From Bradyrhizobium sp. DOA9 (GTDB taxonomy: Bacteria > Pseudomonadota > Alphaproteobacteria > Rhizobiales > Xanthobacteraceae), in NCBI RefSeq assembly GCF_000617845.2, contig NZ_DF820425.1:3399725-3463724 (forward strand): a stretch of 64,000 bases of DNA, read 5' to 3'. A program made the position numbers and the translations under genes. Below the pieces are notes generated by a model, which was not told where the DNA came from, did not search any database, and worked only from the letters and a program-made list of their open reading frames with translations. The first letter of the stretch is position 1. Every line of letters begins with the position of its first letter. Positions 7,942 through 16,970 of the stretch are shown in pieces.

Positions 7942-9636
7942 ATGCGCAAGAACCTCCCTGTCACCGCAGTCGAATATCCTGTCAGCGACGAGACGCTGAT
8001 CGTCTCGCGCACCGACCTGAAGGGCAAGCTCACCTACTTCAACGATGATTTCATTGCGGCCGCCGGCTTCACCTCGGCGGAGCTGATGGGCCAGCCGCAC
8101 AACATCGTCCGCCACCCCGACATGCCGCCGGAGGCATTCGACAATCTCTGGGACACGCTGAAGGCCGGCAAGCCCTGGCTCGGCGCAGTCAAGAACCGCC
8201 GCAAGAACGGCGACTTCTATTGGGTGCTGGCGACGGCCTCTCCGATCCGCGAGAACGGCGAGGTCAAGGGCTACACCTCGATCCGCACCAAGCTGCCGGC
8301 CGACCAGCGCAAGCTCGCCGAGGAGGTCTATGCCGCCATCCGCGAGAAGAAGCCGCACGGCTATCGCATCGACGCCGGCATCATCCGCCGCCGAAGTTGG
8401 CTCGACCGTTTCAGCATCTTCACCGGGACGCTGAAAGCGCGCCTGGTCACGACGATAGTGCTGCAGGCGCTGTTCATGCTCGCGCTCGGCATCGGTGGCG
8501 CGGTCTCCACCGGCGGTTCGACCAGCCTGACCCTGTCGCTGCTGGCTGTCGCCGGTGCGGCCATCGCCGGCTTCGCCGGCCTTGCGACCCTGCGTGCGAT
8601 CAAGGAACCGATGCAGCATCTCAACGACACGCTGGTCAACCTCGTGCAGGACAAGCTCGACAACCGGATCGTCATCGACCGCGACGACGAGATCGGCGAG
8701 GCGTTGCGCAATCTTCAGACCGTGCAGACGATCATCCGCTTCAGCCGCGACGAGGTGCAGGCGGTGCAGCGCCGCGCCGAGGCGCAGCGCAAGGCGGACA
8801 TGACCAAGCTCGCCGACGGTTTCGAGGCCGCAATCGGGGAGATCGTCGAGACCGTATCCTCGGCGGCAACCGAGCTCGAGGCTTCGGCCTCGACCCTGTC
8901 CACGACAGCGGGCCGGGCGCAGGAATTGGCTACGGTGGTCGCTTCCGGCTCCGAGGCCGCCTCCAGCAATGTCCATTCGGTGGCTTCGGCTGCCGAGGAG
9001 ATGTCGTCCTCGGTGCGCGAGATCGGGCGGCAGGTGCAGGATTCCTCCCGGATCGCGAACGAGGCGGTCAGCCAGGCGCATGCCACCACCGAGCGTGTCA
9101 GCGAGCTGTCGCGGGCCGCGGCGCGGATCGGCGACGTCGTCGAGCTCATCAATGCGATTGCCGGCCAGACCAACCTGCTGGCGCTCAACGCCACGATCGA
9201 GGCGGCGCGCGCCGGCGAAGCCGGCCGCGGCTTCGCGGTGGTGGCCTCCGAGGTCAAGGCACTCGCCGAGCAGACGGCGAAGGCCACCGGCGAGATCGGC
9301 CAGCAGGTCGGCGGCATCCAGGCGGCGACGCAGGATTCGGTCAGCGCCATCGGCGAGATCAGCGGCACCATCGCACGTCTGTCGGAGATCGCTTCGGCGA
9401 TCGCGGCGGCGGTGCAGCAGCAGGGCGCGGCGACCCAGGAGATCGCCCGCAACGTGCAGCAGGCCGCCCAGGGCACCCAGCAGGTCTCGTCCAACGTCGG
9501 CGACGTGCAGCGCGGCGCCTCGGAGACGGGATCAGCGTCCACGCAGGTGCTGTCCGCCGCGCAGATGCTGTCGCGCGATTCCAACCGCCTCAAGCTCGAG
9601 GTCGGCAAGTTCCTGAATTCGGTTCGCGCCGCCTGA
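7942..9636 (+). CDS. Aer-like PAS-domain methyl-accepting chemotaxis protein
   Basis: The 564-residue protein begins with a PAS domain (about 10-120) bearing the Aer-type block [15 protein letters not shown] and [17 protein letters not shown]. Aer PAS domains usually bind FAD and report redox state or oxygen. A hydrophobic hairpin follows (about 170-215) with no periplasmic domain, then HAMP and the signalling domain with [18 protein letters not shown] chose ATG 7942; TTG 7930 is in frame but would add only MGPP. GGGG at 7932-7935 may serve as the ribosome site. The signalling half is almost the same as in the preceding receptor. FAD binding is inferred from the family, not seen. Confidence 0.92.
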   Translation: MRKNLPVTAVEYPVSDETLIVSRTDLKGKLTYFNDDFIAAAGFTSAELMGQPHNIVRHPDMPPEAFDNLWDTLKAGKPWLGAVKNRRKNGDFYWVLATASPIRENGEVKGYTSIRTKLPADQRKLAEEVYAAIREKKPHGYRIDAGIIRRRSWLDRFSIFTGTLKARLVTTIVLQALFMLALGIGGAVSTGGSTSLTLSLLAVAGAAIAGFAGLATLRAIKEPMQHLNDTLVNLVQDKLDNRIVIDRDDEIGEALRNLQTVQTIIRFSRDEVQAVQRRAEAQRKADMTKLADGFEAAIGEIVETVSSAATELEASASTLSTTAGRAQELATVVASGSEAASSNVHSVASAAEEMSSSVREIGRQVQDSSRIANEAVSQAHATTERVSELSRAAARIGDVVELINAIAGQTNLLALNATIEAARAGEAGRGFAVVASEVKALAEQTAKATGEIGQQVGGIQAATQDSVSAIGEISGTIARLSEIASAIAAAVQQQGAATQEIARNVQQAAQGTQQVSSNVGDVQRGASETGSASTQVLSAAQMLSRDSNRLKLEVGKFLNSVRAA

Positions 9637-9673
9637 CTCGACCGCGTCGGAAAAACAGGCGCCGAAGGGCTGA

Positions 9674-9776
9674 GATCTCGTAGGGTGGGCAAAGGCGCTC
9701 TTGCGCCGTGCCCACCATTCTTCCCGGATCACACGAACGTCGTGGGCACGCTTCGCTTTGCCCACCCTACGAGATC
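9674..9776. repeat. Palindromic intergenic repeat, family B (copy B1)
   Basis: GATCTCGTAGGGTGGGCAAAG at the left is matched by its reverse complement at the right end, with a GCGCTCTTGCGCCGTGCCCAC core. It lies between the convergent PAS receptor and thiolase-like genes. The last two bases of the right arm fall within the thiolase-like gene's stop codon. Confidence 0.88.
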
Positions 9777-11283
9777 ACGCCGCTCGCCACTCCGGCACGT
9801 CATCCGCTGCCATGGCGATTTCGCCGAGCGAGCCGACCGGCGTGCGCTCCATGTCGAGCAGATGCGCCAGCGTCGCGCCATCGCTCGCCGGAATCCGCGC
9901 CAGCGTGCGGCGATCGTCCTCTGTCCGCAGCATCACGACGCCGTGCTCGACGTCCCCGCCGCGGCCGTAGAGCACGGTAAAGCTCTCGACCTTGCCCTTG
10001 CCCGTGGCATCGTTCACGAATTCCGGTACCGCTCGCTTGTTGCGGTCGGCTGCTGCCTGCACGCTCGTCTCCTGCGCCAGCGCCTCGCGCGGCGGCGCCT
10101 TCGACACCACCAGCGCGTGATGCTTGGTGACGAAGCCGCCCTGGCCGTAGAGCAGGCCGAGCCTGGCGCCGTCGCGCACACGCCGCACCATCGCGCAGGC
10201 CGCATGCGTCATGTAGGTGTTGAGCGGCGCGCCGAAGAAGGTGAGGCCGCCGGTCACGGTCGGCTGCACGTCGGCTCCCAAGCCCAGCGTCCGCCGCGCC
10301 ATCTTGGGCACGCAGGGGAAGCAGCTGTAGAGCTCGATCGCGTCGAACTGCTTGCCGCCGCCGCCGGCGAGGTCCATCACGCTTTTGAGCACCGCGTTCT
10401 GCGGGTGGCTTTCGTAGAACTGGTCGCGCAACAGATAATCGCGCGGCTCTTCCGCCGAAGCGCCGCCGAGCGGGTAGACCAGTTTGTCTTCAGCGACCCC
10501 GGCCGCCCGCGCCCTGGCAAGGCTGGTGAGCAGCAGCGCGCCGCCCATGTTGACGCTCGGGTTGGCCACCATCAGCTTGTTGTAGGGCCAGGCGATCAGG
10601 CGATTGTCCGCCGTCGGCGTCGTGATCTCCTCCGGCGCGTAGCGCCGCTTCAGCCAGGCATTCGGGTTTTGCGCGGCGGCTTCCGAATAACGCGACCACA
10701 GCGTGCCCGATTCCGCCATCGCCTCGCGCGGGGTCTGGCCCCAATGCGCCGAGGAGGCCGCTTCGTAGAATGGATAGACGGTCACAGGCCGAAACACGCC
10801 GAGCTTCACCGCCAGCGGCTTCTGGAACGCCGCGCCGCGCTTGGGCTCCTCGACGTCGTGGGCGAACGGCGTCCACGGCAGCTTGACGCCGGCGCGCTCC
10901 GCCTTGGTCGCGGTCGACTGCGCCTCCGCGCCGCACACCGCTGCCACGCTGCACTCGCCGCGCGCGATGCGCTTGGCCGCCTCGTGGATGAAGCGGATCG
11001 GGCTCTCGCCGCCGACCGGCCCGTAGTGGCAATGCGCAGGCGAGATGCCGAGGCGCTGCGCCAAAAGCTGCTCCGGATCGCGGTAGCGCCAGCTCAGGAA
11101 ATTGACGACGTCGAGCGACTGCACCTCGCCGAGCAGCTTTGCGCCGGCATCCTGTTCGGCGCGCCGCAGCGCTTGTTCGAGCAGGTCGAGCGGTTCGAGA
11201 CCCTCGGCGATCTCCTTCGGGCGGTCGACGATTTCGCCGATGCCGACGATGACGGGGATCCGGTCTTCGGGGATATTGGTCAT
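9775..11283 (-). CDS. Thiolase-like acetyl-CoA acetyltransferase (SCP-x/thiolase superfamily)
   Basis: The product is 502 residues from ATG 11283, which has AAGAAGAA just upstream; the longer frame starts at TTG 11298. The N-terminus IPVIVGIGEIVDRP and the downstream AAVCGAEAQST, LYSCFPCVPKMA and GQGGFVTKHHALVV segments belong to the acetyl-CoA acetyltransferase-like branch of the thiolases. The C-terminal third is an extra beta-rich domain typical of this subgroup. Thiolases cleave or form beta-ketoacyl-CoA. The active-site cysteine is not obvious in the usual context, so a non-canonical role is possible. It is on the same strand as the nitronate monooxygenase-like gene upstream, with a repeat between. 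Confidence 0.75.
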   Translation of the reverse strand: MTNIPEDRIPVIVGIGEIVDRPKEIAEGLEPLDLLEQALRRAEQDAGAKLLGEVQSLDVVNFLSWRYRDPEQLLAQRLGISPAHCHYGPVGGESPIRFIHEAAKRIARGECSVAAVCGAEAQSTATKAERAGVKLPWTPFAHDVEEPKRGAAFQKPLAVKLGVFRPVTVYPFYEAASSAHWGQTPREAMAESGTLWSRYSEAAAQNPNAWLKRRYAPEEITTPTADNRLIAWPYNKLMVANPSVNMGGALLLTSLARARAAGVAEDKLVYPLGGASAEEPRDYLLRDQFYESHPQNAVLKSVMDLAGGGGKQFDAIELYSCFPCVPKMARRTLGLGADVQPTVTGGLTFFGAPLNTYMTHAACAMVRRVRDGARLGLLYGQGGFVTKHHALVVSKAPPREALAQETSVQAAADRNKRAVPEFVNDATGKGKVESFTVLYGRGGDVEHGVVMLRTEDDRRTLARIPASDGATLAHLLDMERTPVGSLGEIAMAADDVPEWRAA

Positions 11284-11317
11284 TTCTTCTTGCTTCAATT
11301 CACGATGTCAGTTTGTT

Positions 11318-11398
11318 CGTCATTGCGAGCGCAGCGAAGCAATCCAGAATCTTTCCGCGGCGGCAGCCTGGATTGCTTCGCTGCGCTCGCGATGACGA
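11318..11398. repeat. Palindromic intergenic repeat, family A (copy A2)
   Basis: CGTCATTGCGAGCGCAGCG at the left pairs with CGCTGCGCTCGCGATGACG at the right, and both arms are the short form. It lies between two tandem minus-strand genes. Confidence 0.88.
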
Positions 11399-11406
11399 CG
11401 TGGATG

Positions 11407-12540
11407 CTACTCCGCCACCAGCGCATTGATGTGCTCGACGGCTTCGGCGAAATCCTGCTTGAACTCCTGTACCACGGCGCCCGCCGATTTCACGCTGTCG
11501 ATCAGGCCGACGCCCTGGCCGACGAAATAGCTGACGAGGTCGCGCGCCCTTGCGTTGCCGCTCGCGGCGGCCCGGTCGATCGAATGGAAGGCGTCGCGGC
11601 TGATGATGCTTTGCAGCGGCATCGGCAGTGCGCCCGGGCTGTCCGGCGCGCGGTCCCAGGCATCGGTCCAGACCGAGCGGAGCTGCCGCGCCGGCTTGCC
11701 GGTGCGTCCCTTCGAGCGGACCGCATCGCGCGAGGAGGCCGCGATCATCTTCTCGCGAAAGATCTCGCTCGTCTCGGACTCGACGGTCGCGAGCCACACC
11801 GAGCCAGTCCAGGCGCCGGCCGCGCCCATTGCCATGCAGGCCGCCATCTGCCGCCCCGTCATGATGCCGCCGGCCGCCAGCACCGGCACGTCGCGGATCT
11901 CTTTGATCGCCTTGATCACCTCCGGCACCAGCACCATGGTCGAGACCTCGCCGCAATGGCCGCCGGCCTCGGTGCCCTGCACCACGAGGATGTCGACGCC
12001 GGCCGCGACCTGGCGCAGCGCGTGCTCCTTGGCGCCGACCAGCGCTGCGACCGGCACGCCGTGCTTCTTGCCCATCTCGATCATCGCCTTCGGCGGCACG
12101 CCCAGCGCGTTGGCGATCAGGCGGATCGGATGATCGAAGGAGACCTCGAGCAGCTGAAGCGCGGTCTTGGCGTCGAACGGCTGCGGCTGGTTGTCCGCGA
12201 CTTCGGTGGTGGTCAGCTCGATGTCGTACTTCTTCAGGAGATCGCGCGTGTAGTTGCGGTGCGCCTGCGGCACGCGCGCTTCCAGGCTCTTCCAGGTGAC
12301 GTCCTTCTCGCCTGATGTCGAGATGTTTTCCGGGATCAGCACGTCGATGCCGTAGGGCTTGCCGTCGACGTGATCGTCGATCCATTTCAGCTCACGCTCG
12401 AGCGTATCCGGCGTATGCACGGTCGCGCCCAACACGCCAAACCCGCCGGCGCGGCTGACGGCGGCGACGACGTCGCGGCAATGGCTGAAGGCGAGCAGCG
12501 GGAATTCGATCCCCAGCATCTCGCAGATCGGCGATTTCAT
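11407..12540 (-). CDS. NAD(P)H-dependent flavin oxidoreductase, nitronate monooxygenase family
   Basis: The 377-residue protein starts MKSPICEMLGIEFPLLAFSH at ATG 12540; the open frame extends upstream but lacks family similarity there. It is an FMN TIM barrel, with the glycine-rich GTEAGGHCGE, VPVLAAGGIMTGRQ and the substrate histidine region of 2-nitropropane dioxygenases. Such enzymes oxidise alkyl nitronates, while others in the family act as enoyl reductases in lipid pathways. The CoA genes around it leave both open. Its stop is followed by repeat A2 and the thiolase-like gene on the same strand. The 272 bases between it and the divergent yghU hold nothing I can name. Confidence 0.85.
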   Translation of the reverse strand: MKSPICEMLGIEFPLLAFSHCRDVVAAVSRAGGFGVLGATVHTPDTLERELKWIDDHVDGKPYGIDVLIPENISTSGEKDVTWKSLEARVPQAHRNYTRDLLKKYDIELTTTEVADNQPQPFDAKTALQLLEVSFDHPIRLIANALGVPPKAMIEMGKKHGVPVAALVGAKEHALRQVAAGVDILVVQGTEAGGHCGEVSTMVLVPEVIKAIKEIRDVPVLAAGGIMTGRQMAACMAMGAAGAWTGSVWLATVESETSEIFREKMIAASSRDAVRSKGRTGKPARQLRSVWTDAWDRAPDSPGALPMPLQSIISRDAFHSIDRAAASGNARARDLVSYFVGQGVGLIDSVKSAGAVVQEFKQDFAEAVEHINALVAE

Positions 12541-12812
12541 GGCTCTCTCCCGGCGGCAGGCTTCGCATTCTCGTTGCTTTCGCTGGCAAAGCAAAGTGAC
12601 GCGAGCGGATCGATGACATGCCGGATTCGGCGAGGCATCTTGTGTGTAGACGTTGCGCGGGCCGCAGCCCCTGCGGGCCCCCCGGAATGACGGCGGGGAG
12701 GGGCTGCCATGACAAACGCAGAGTTGTCCCGTCCGGCAATGCATTGCGGCGCCCTTGTCATCGGCCGTTCGCGGGCTAATTAATGCAGACGCATCTTTTC
12801 CCGGAGCCCTGC

Positions 12813-13685
12813 ATGACCGACGCCCCCTACGTGCCGCCCAAAGTCTGGACCTGGAACAAGGAGAACGGCGGGCAATTCGCCAACATCAACCGCCCGATCG
12901 CCGGCCCCACCCACGACAAGGAGCTGCCGGTCGGCAAGCATCCGCTTCAGCTCTACTCGCTGGCGACGCCGAACGGGGTCAAGGTCACCGTGATGCTGGA
13001 GGAGCTTCTGGCGCTCGGCCACAAGGGGGCCGAATACGACGCCTGGCTGATCAGGATCGGCAATGGCGACCAGTTCGGCAGCGGCTTCGTCGACATCAAT
13101 CCGAATTCGAAGATCCCGGCGCTGATGGACCGCTCCGGCCCCGAGCCGATCAGGGTGTTCGAGTCGGGCTCGATCCTGTTCTACCTCGCCGAGAAATTCG
13201 GCGCCTTCCTGCCGAAGGACATCAAGATCCGTACCGAGGCGATGTCCTGGCTGTTCTGGCAAATGGGCAGCGCGCCCTATCTCGGCGGCGGCTTCGGGCA
13301 TTTCTACGCCTATGCGCCGACCAAGATCGAATACGCCATCGACCGTTTCGCGATGGAGACCAAGCGCCAGCTCGACGTGCTCGACCGGCGTCTCGCCGAC
13401 AACGAATATCTCGCAGGCAGCGAATACACCATCGCCGACATTGCGGTGTGGCCCTGGTACGGCGCCCTCGCAAAGGGGCTGGTCTACGGCGCCGGCGAAT
13501 TCCTCTCCGTGCAGGACTACAAGAACGTGCAGCGCTGGACCGACCAGATCGCGCAGCGCCCCGCCGTGAAGCGCGGGCGCATGGTCAACCGCGTCTCCGG
13601 CGATCCTGCGAGCCAGCTCCACGAGCGCCATGACGCCAGCGATTTCGAGACGAAGACGCAGGACAAGCTCGCGCCGGCGACGTAG
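12813..13685 (+). CDS. yghU: Glutathione-dependent disulfide-bond oxidoreductase, YghU-like GST
   Basis: The 290-residue protein closely resembles E. coli YghU over its whole length as I remember it: VWTWNKENGG, ANINRPIAGPTH, NGVKVTVMLEELLALG, NPNSKIPALMD, FESGSILFYLAEKFG and HERHDASDFET. The fold is an N-terminal thioredoxin-like domain and a C-terminal helical GST domain. YghU-type enzymes bind two glutathiones and reduce disulfides and organic hydroperoxides in the cytoplasm. I chose ATG 12813, with GGAG about 10 bases upstream, over ATG 12783. It stands alone between a divergent gene and a repeat cluster. Confidence 0.93.
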   Translation: MTDAPYVPPKVWTWNKENGGQFANINRPIAGPTHDKELPVGKHPLQLYSLATPNGVKVTVMLEELLALGHKGAEYDAWLIRIGNGDQFGSGFVDINPNSKIPALMDRSGPEPIRVFESGSILFYLAEKFGAFLPKDIKIRTEAMSWLFWQMGSAPYLGGGFGHFYAYAPTKIEYAIDRFAMETKRQLDVLDRRLADNEYLAGSEYTIADIAVWPWYGALAKGLVYGAGEFLSVQDYKNVQRWTDQIAQRPAVKRGRMVNRVSGDPASQLHERHDASDFETKTQDKLAPAT

Positions 13686-13756
13686 GGCTCTTCCTTCACT
13701 GCCCGCGTGGAAGCAGGGCCGTAGCATATGGTGCTTTGCGCGAGCTGAGCGCGCGC

Positions 13757-13887
13757 CTCGTCCTGCGAGACGACCGCTTCGCGGGGGCTCAGGATGCTAA
13801 GCGGGAGCCGTGCCCGTTGAAACGGGGCAACGCACCCGGTCCTCATCCTGAGGGCCCGCCAGTGGCGGGCGTCTCGAAGGATGGCCG
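13757..13887. repeat. Palindromic intergenic repeat pair, family G
   Basis: Two related blocks are present. The first contains CTCGTCCTGCGAGACGACCG and GGGGCTCAGGATGC; the second contains CCTCATCCTGAGGGCCCGCC and GGCGGGCGTCTCGAAGGATG. Each is partly self-complementary and partly the reverse of the other. They lie between the convergent yghU and GNAT-GFA genes. Confidence 0.6.
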
Positions 13888-13909
13888 CGAAGGGGTTTCC
13901 CGCAGCCCC

Positions 13910-14635
13910 TCAATCCGGCAGCATCTCGCCGGAGCCGCCGAGTTCCGCCGGCAGGTCGGCATATTTCGGCAAGCCGTCCCTGACAGACACCATCTTGCTC
14001 GCATAGTTCGCATGCAGGGTCGGCTGATGCTGATACCCCTTCAGCAGATTGGCGTAGACGTCGATCAGCCGCATCCGCGGGTGCTCTGTCATGACGTGGC
14101 CGCCGCAGCGTTTGCAGAACTTCCGGTAGGAATGCTCGGTCTTGTTGAACGTGCCGAGCTCCGCCTCGCCCCTGGTGATGCGCACGCCGTCCGATTTCCA
14201 AAGGCTGAAGGCGTTGATCGGCGCCGCCGACCACGCCTGGCAGTCGGCGCAATGGCAATAGCCTGCAAACATCGCCTTGCCGGTGACTTCGACCTCGACA
14301 GCTCCACAGAAGCAGCCGGCGCGATAGCTCGCCTGCGGCTCGGCATCAGCATCTTCACCATCCGCCAGCAGGTCGTTGTAGCCGGACTCCTTGCGCATGA
14401 AATTGCGGATGAAGTCGCACTCGACCGAGAGCTTGCGGCCCTGCGCCCGCACCGCATCCAGCGTGGCGCGGCCGAGCTTCGAGCCGATGCCGCGGCCGCC
14501 GAGCTCCGGCGGCACCTCGGTGTGCACCAGCGTGATCGCGCCCTCGGTCTTGCGGTAGGTGACGAAGGCGATCGGCCCGTCGACATCGAGCTCGAACCGC
14601 TCACGTTCTTCGTTGTCGCGAAAGGCTTCCGGCAT
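13910..14635 (-). CDS. GNAT-like acetyltransferase domain fused to a GFA (glutathione-dependent formaldehyde-activating-type) zinc domain
   Basis: The 241-residue protein has two domains. Residues 10-90 are a short GNAT-like fold of the YjdJ type, with FVTYRKTEGAITLVHTEV and the acyl-CoA loop PELGGRGIGSKLG. Residues 104-225 are a GFA/CENP-V zinc domain with CFCGAV (C108, C110), YCHCADCQ (C127, C129, C132) and FCKRCGGH (C174, C177). GFA proteins are named for proposed glutathione-formaldehyde activation, but most have unknown substrates. There is no stop or frameshift between the domains, so this looks like a true fusion. flavin reductase lies 20 bases upstream on the same strand, suggesting cotranscription. 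The function of the fusion is unknown to me. Confidence 0.85.
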   Translation of the reverse strand: MPEAFRDNEERERFELDVDGPIAFVTYRKTEGAITLVHTEVPPELGGRGIGSKLGRATLDAVRAQGRKLSVECDFIRNFMRKESGYNDLLADGEDADAEPQASYRAGCFCGAVEVEVTGKAMFAGYCHCADCQAWSAAPINAFSLWKSDGVRITRGEAELGTFNKTEHSYRKFCKRCGGHVMTEHPRMRLIDVYANLLKGYQHQPTLHANYASKMVSVRDGLPKYADLPAELGGSGEMLPD

Positions 14636-14655
14636 CGTCGTGCTCCCGGGTTCGA

Positions 14656-15273
14656 TTATTTGGTCTTTACGCCCTCCGCCGCGGGAAACACCACGCGGTC
14701 ATCGGTGCGGCAATAGCGGTCGGCGAACATGCGGCCGATCGGGTGATAGCGGTCCATGTGCACCCGCATCGCCTTGTCGTCCCAGAGCTCGTCGCGAATG
14801 TGGAAATGGAGGCCTTCGCCCATGATCAGGCGGCGGTCGTCGTTGACGTCGATCAGCTTCCAGAGCTTGCACTCCATCGCCCAGGGCGTGTCGGCAAGCC
14901 GCGGCACGGCGATTGTCGTCGAGGGCGCGAGCTTCAGGCCGAGATAATCGGGCTCGCCGATCTCGGGCGGAAAGTCGCCGCTGCTCTCGTGCATCGCCCG
15001 CGCCAGCGGCTCGTCCGTGAGGTTGACCACAAACTCGCCGGTGCGCTGGATGTTGAGGAAGGTGTCCTTGTCTTGTCCGTTCGGTTTGCGGTTGGCCGCG
15101 AACATGCAGAGCGGCGGATCCTCGCAGAAGGCGTTGAAGAAACTGAACGGGGCGGCATTGACCACGCCGGTCGGCCCGACCGTGGTCACCCACGCGATCG
15201 GCCGCGGCAGGATGAAGGACGTCAGCACCTTGTAGCGCTCGCGTGGCGTCAGATCGCTGGCGGCGTATTCCAT
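14656..15273 (-). CDS. Flavin reductase family protein (FMN-binding split barrel)
   Basis: The 205-residue protein has the split-barrel marks YKVLTSFILPRPIAWVTT, NAAPFSFFNAFCEDPP and GEFVVNLTD. Members bind FMN and supply reduced flavin to monooxygenases, or act as stand-alone reductases or oxygenases. The ATG at 15273 begins the family-like N-terminus; the longer frame upstream reads through repeat B2 and is rejected. The GNAT-GFA gene follows after 20 bases on the same strand. No two-component monooxygenase sits next to it, so the partner is unknown. Confidence 0.88.
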   Translation of the reverse strand: MEYAASDLTPRERYKVLTSFILPRPIAWVTTVGPTGVVNAAPFSFFNAFCEDPPLCMFAANRKPNGQDKDTFLNIQRTGEFVVNLTDEPLARAMHESSGDFPPEIGEPDYLGLKLAPSTTIAVPRLADTPWAMECKLWKLIDVNDDRRLIMGEGLHFHIRDELWDDKAMRVHMDRYHPIGRMFADRYCRTDDRVVFPAAEGVKTK

Positions 15274-15300
15274 GACGGCTCCGTAGGGAGGGGAGACATT

Positions 15301-15394
15301 GTAGGGTGGGCAAAGCGAAGCGTGCCCACCATTTCTTGCGCCGGTTGCGATGGTAGGCACGGCGCGCGAAGTGCGCGCCTTTGCCCACCCTACG
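15301..15394. repeat. Palindromic intergenic repeat, family B (copy B2)
   Basis: GTAGGGTGGGCAAAG opens the element and CTTTGCCCACCCTAC would close it; the observed right end is TTTGCCCACCCTAC. It separates two tandem minus-strand genes, flavin reductase and an acyl-CoA dehydrogenase. Confidence 0.88.
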
Positions 15395-15406
15395 GCACCT
15401 CGTTCC

Positions 15407-16684
15407 TTACGCCATGCTCAGCTCGTGGCGGCCCACCACCATCCAGTGCACCTCGTCCGGACCGTCGGCGAAGCGCAGGTGCCGCACGTCCTGGTACATC
15501 TCGGCGAGCGGGGTCCAGTGCGAGATGCCGGTGGCGCCGTGCATCTGGATGGCCTGGTCGATGATCTTGCAGGCGCGCTCGGGGACCATGGCCTTGACCA
15601 TGGAGACCCAGACGCGGGCCTCCTTGTTGCCGAGCACGTCCATCGCCTTGGCGGCCTTCAGCACCATCAGTCGCATCGCCTCGATCTCGCAGCGCGCCTG
15701 CGCGATGATCTGCATGTTGCCGCCGAGATGGGCGATCTTCTTGCCGAAGGCCTCGCGGGTCAGGCCTCGCTGCACCATCAGGTCGAGCGCCTTCTCGGCC
15801 TTGCCGATGGTGCGCATGCAGTGATGGATGCGCCCAGGCCCGAGGCGGAGCTGCGAGATCTCGAAGCCGCGGCCTTCGCCGAGCAGGATGTTCTCCTTGG
15901 GCACCCGCACGTTGTTGAAGCGCATGTGCATGTGGCCGCGCGGGGCATGGTCCTGGCCGAACACGTACATCGGGCCGAGCACCTCGACGCCGGGTGTGTC
16001 GCGCGGCACCAGGATCTGCGACTGCTGCTTGCTTGGCGCCGCGTCCGGATTGGTCTTGACCATCACGATGAGGATCTTGCAACGGGGATCGCCGAGACCG
16101 GAGATGTAATACTTCTCGCCGTTGATGACCCATTCGTCGCCGACGAGCTTTGCGGTGGTCGAGATGTTCTTGGCGTCGGAGGAGGCGACGTTCGGCTCGG
16201 TCATGACATAGGCGGAGCGGATCTCGCCGTTGAGCAGCGGCTTCAGCCACTTCTCCTTCTGCTCCTTGGTGCCGACGCGCTCCAGCACTTCCATGTTGCC
16301 GGTGTCGGGCGCCGAGCAGTTCATGGTCTCGGATGCCAGGGGGCTCTTGCCGAGCTCGGCTGCGATATAGGCGTAGTCGAGATTCTTCAGGCCCTGGCCG
16401 GTCTCGTCGTCGGGCAGGAAGAAATTCCACAGGCCTTCCTGCTTGGCCTTGTTCTTGGCCTTCTCCAGCACCTCGAGCTGTTTCGGCGTGAAGCTCCAGC
16501 GATCTTCCTTGGCTTCGCCGGCCTTGGCGAACTCGATCGACATCGGCTCGACGGTGTCGCGGATGAACTTCTTGACGTGATCGTAGAGCGGCCGGACCTG
16601 GTCCGACATGCGCAGGTCGTTGAGCTCATCGCCGGGATTGAGCGTGTAGTTGGTGGTACGGGGAATGTAGGTGTGTTTTGTCAT
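15407..16684 (-). CDS. Acyl-CoA dehydrogenase, ACAD10/11-like
   Basis: The 425-residue flavoprotein has acyl-CoA dehydrogenase domains in order: helical N-terminus, middle beta domain with YVMTEPNVASSDAKNI and WVINGEKYYISG, and C-terminal helices with QMHGATGIS. The C-terminal block RFADGPDEVHWMVVG is the form I associate with ACAD10/11 and LvaC, which can act on 4-phospho-acyl-CoA. The start at 16684 is preceded by GGGAGGAACA, a strong ribosome site; the longer frame is rejected. An APH-type kinase gene of the same two-step chemistry lies at 19113. If they work together, this enzyme would remove phosphate to give an enoyl-CoA. Ordinary beta-oxidation is the alternative. Confidence 0.9.
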   Translation of the reverse strand: MTKHTYIPRTTNYTLNPGDELNDLRMSDQVRPLYDHVKKFIRDTVEPMSIEFAKAGEAKEDRWSFTPKQLEVLEKAKNKAKQEGLWNFFLPDDETGQGLKNLDYAYIAAELGKSPLASETMNCSAPDTGNMEVLERVGTKEQKEKWLKPLLNGEIRSAYVMTEPNVASSDAKNISTTAKLVGDEWVINGEKYYISGLGDPRCKILIVMVKTNPDAAPSKQQSQILVPRDTPGVEVLGPMYVFGQDHAPRGHMHMRFNNVRVPKENILLGEGRGFEISQLRLGPGRIHHCMRTIGKAEKALDLMVQRGLTREAFGKKIAHLGGNMQIIAQARCEIEAMRLMVLKAAKAMDVLGNKEARVWVSMVKAMVPERACKIIDQAIQMHGATGISHWTPLAEMYQDVRHLRFADGPDEVHWMVVGRHELSMA

Positions 16685-16865
16685 TGTTCCTCCCGGGACG
16701 CTGAGATCGTTGCCGGCAGAATAGTGCCGGCGCGACCAAAGTGCGAGCGCGCATTTTTCGCGCAGGGCCATGCCACGCCATGGAATATCGCGAGATGTTT
16801 GAAATGTTGTTTGAATGGCGTCGTGGACGTGATGTGGATGGAGTTCGGACCGGTGCCCAGGATCC

Positions 16866-16953
16866 CGTCATTGCGAGCGCAGCGAAGCAATCCAGAATCT
16901 TGCCGCGGCGGCAGTCTGGATTGCTTCGTCGCAAGAGCTCCTCGCAATGACGA
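16866..16953. repeat. Palindromic intergenic repeat, family A (copy A3)
   Basis: The left arm is short (CGTCATTGCGAGCGCAGCG) and the right arm long, with GTCGCAAGAGCTCCTCGC, the mirror image of copy A1. It lies within the 286-base gap between the tandem VOC and acyl-CoA dehydrogenase genes; the rest of that gap shows no gene. Confidence 0.9.
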
Positions 16954-16970
16954 GGAGAGTCCGGCATACC

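Noticed and set aside
5979..9081. Long minus-strand frames opposite both chemoreceptors
   Set aside because: The real receptor motifs are on the plus strand; the antisense products are low-complexity Gly/Arg/His-rich sequences.
9685..12315. Very long plus-strand frame (876 residues)
   Set aside because: It is antisense to the thiolase-like and nitronate monooxygenase-like genes and runs through repeats; composition (Arg/His-rich) is that of a GC-rich shadow.
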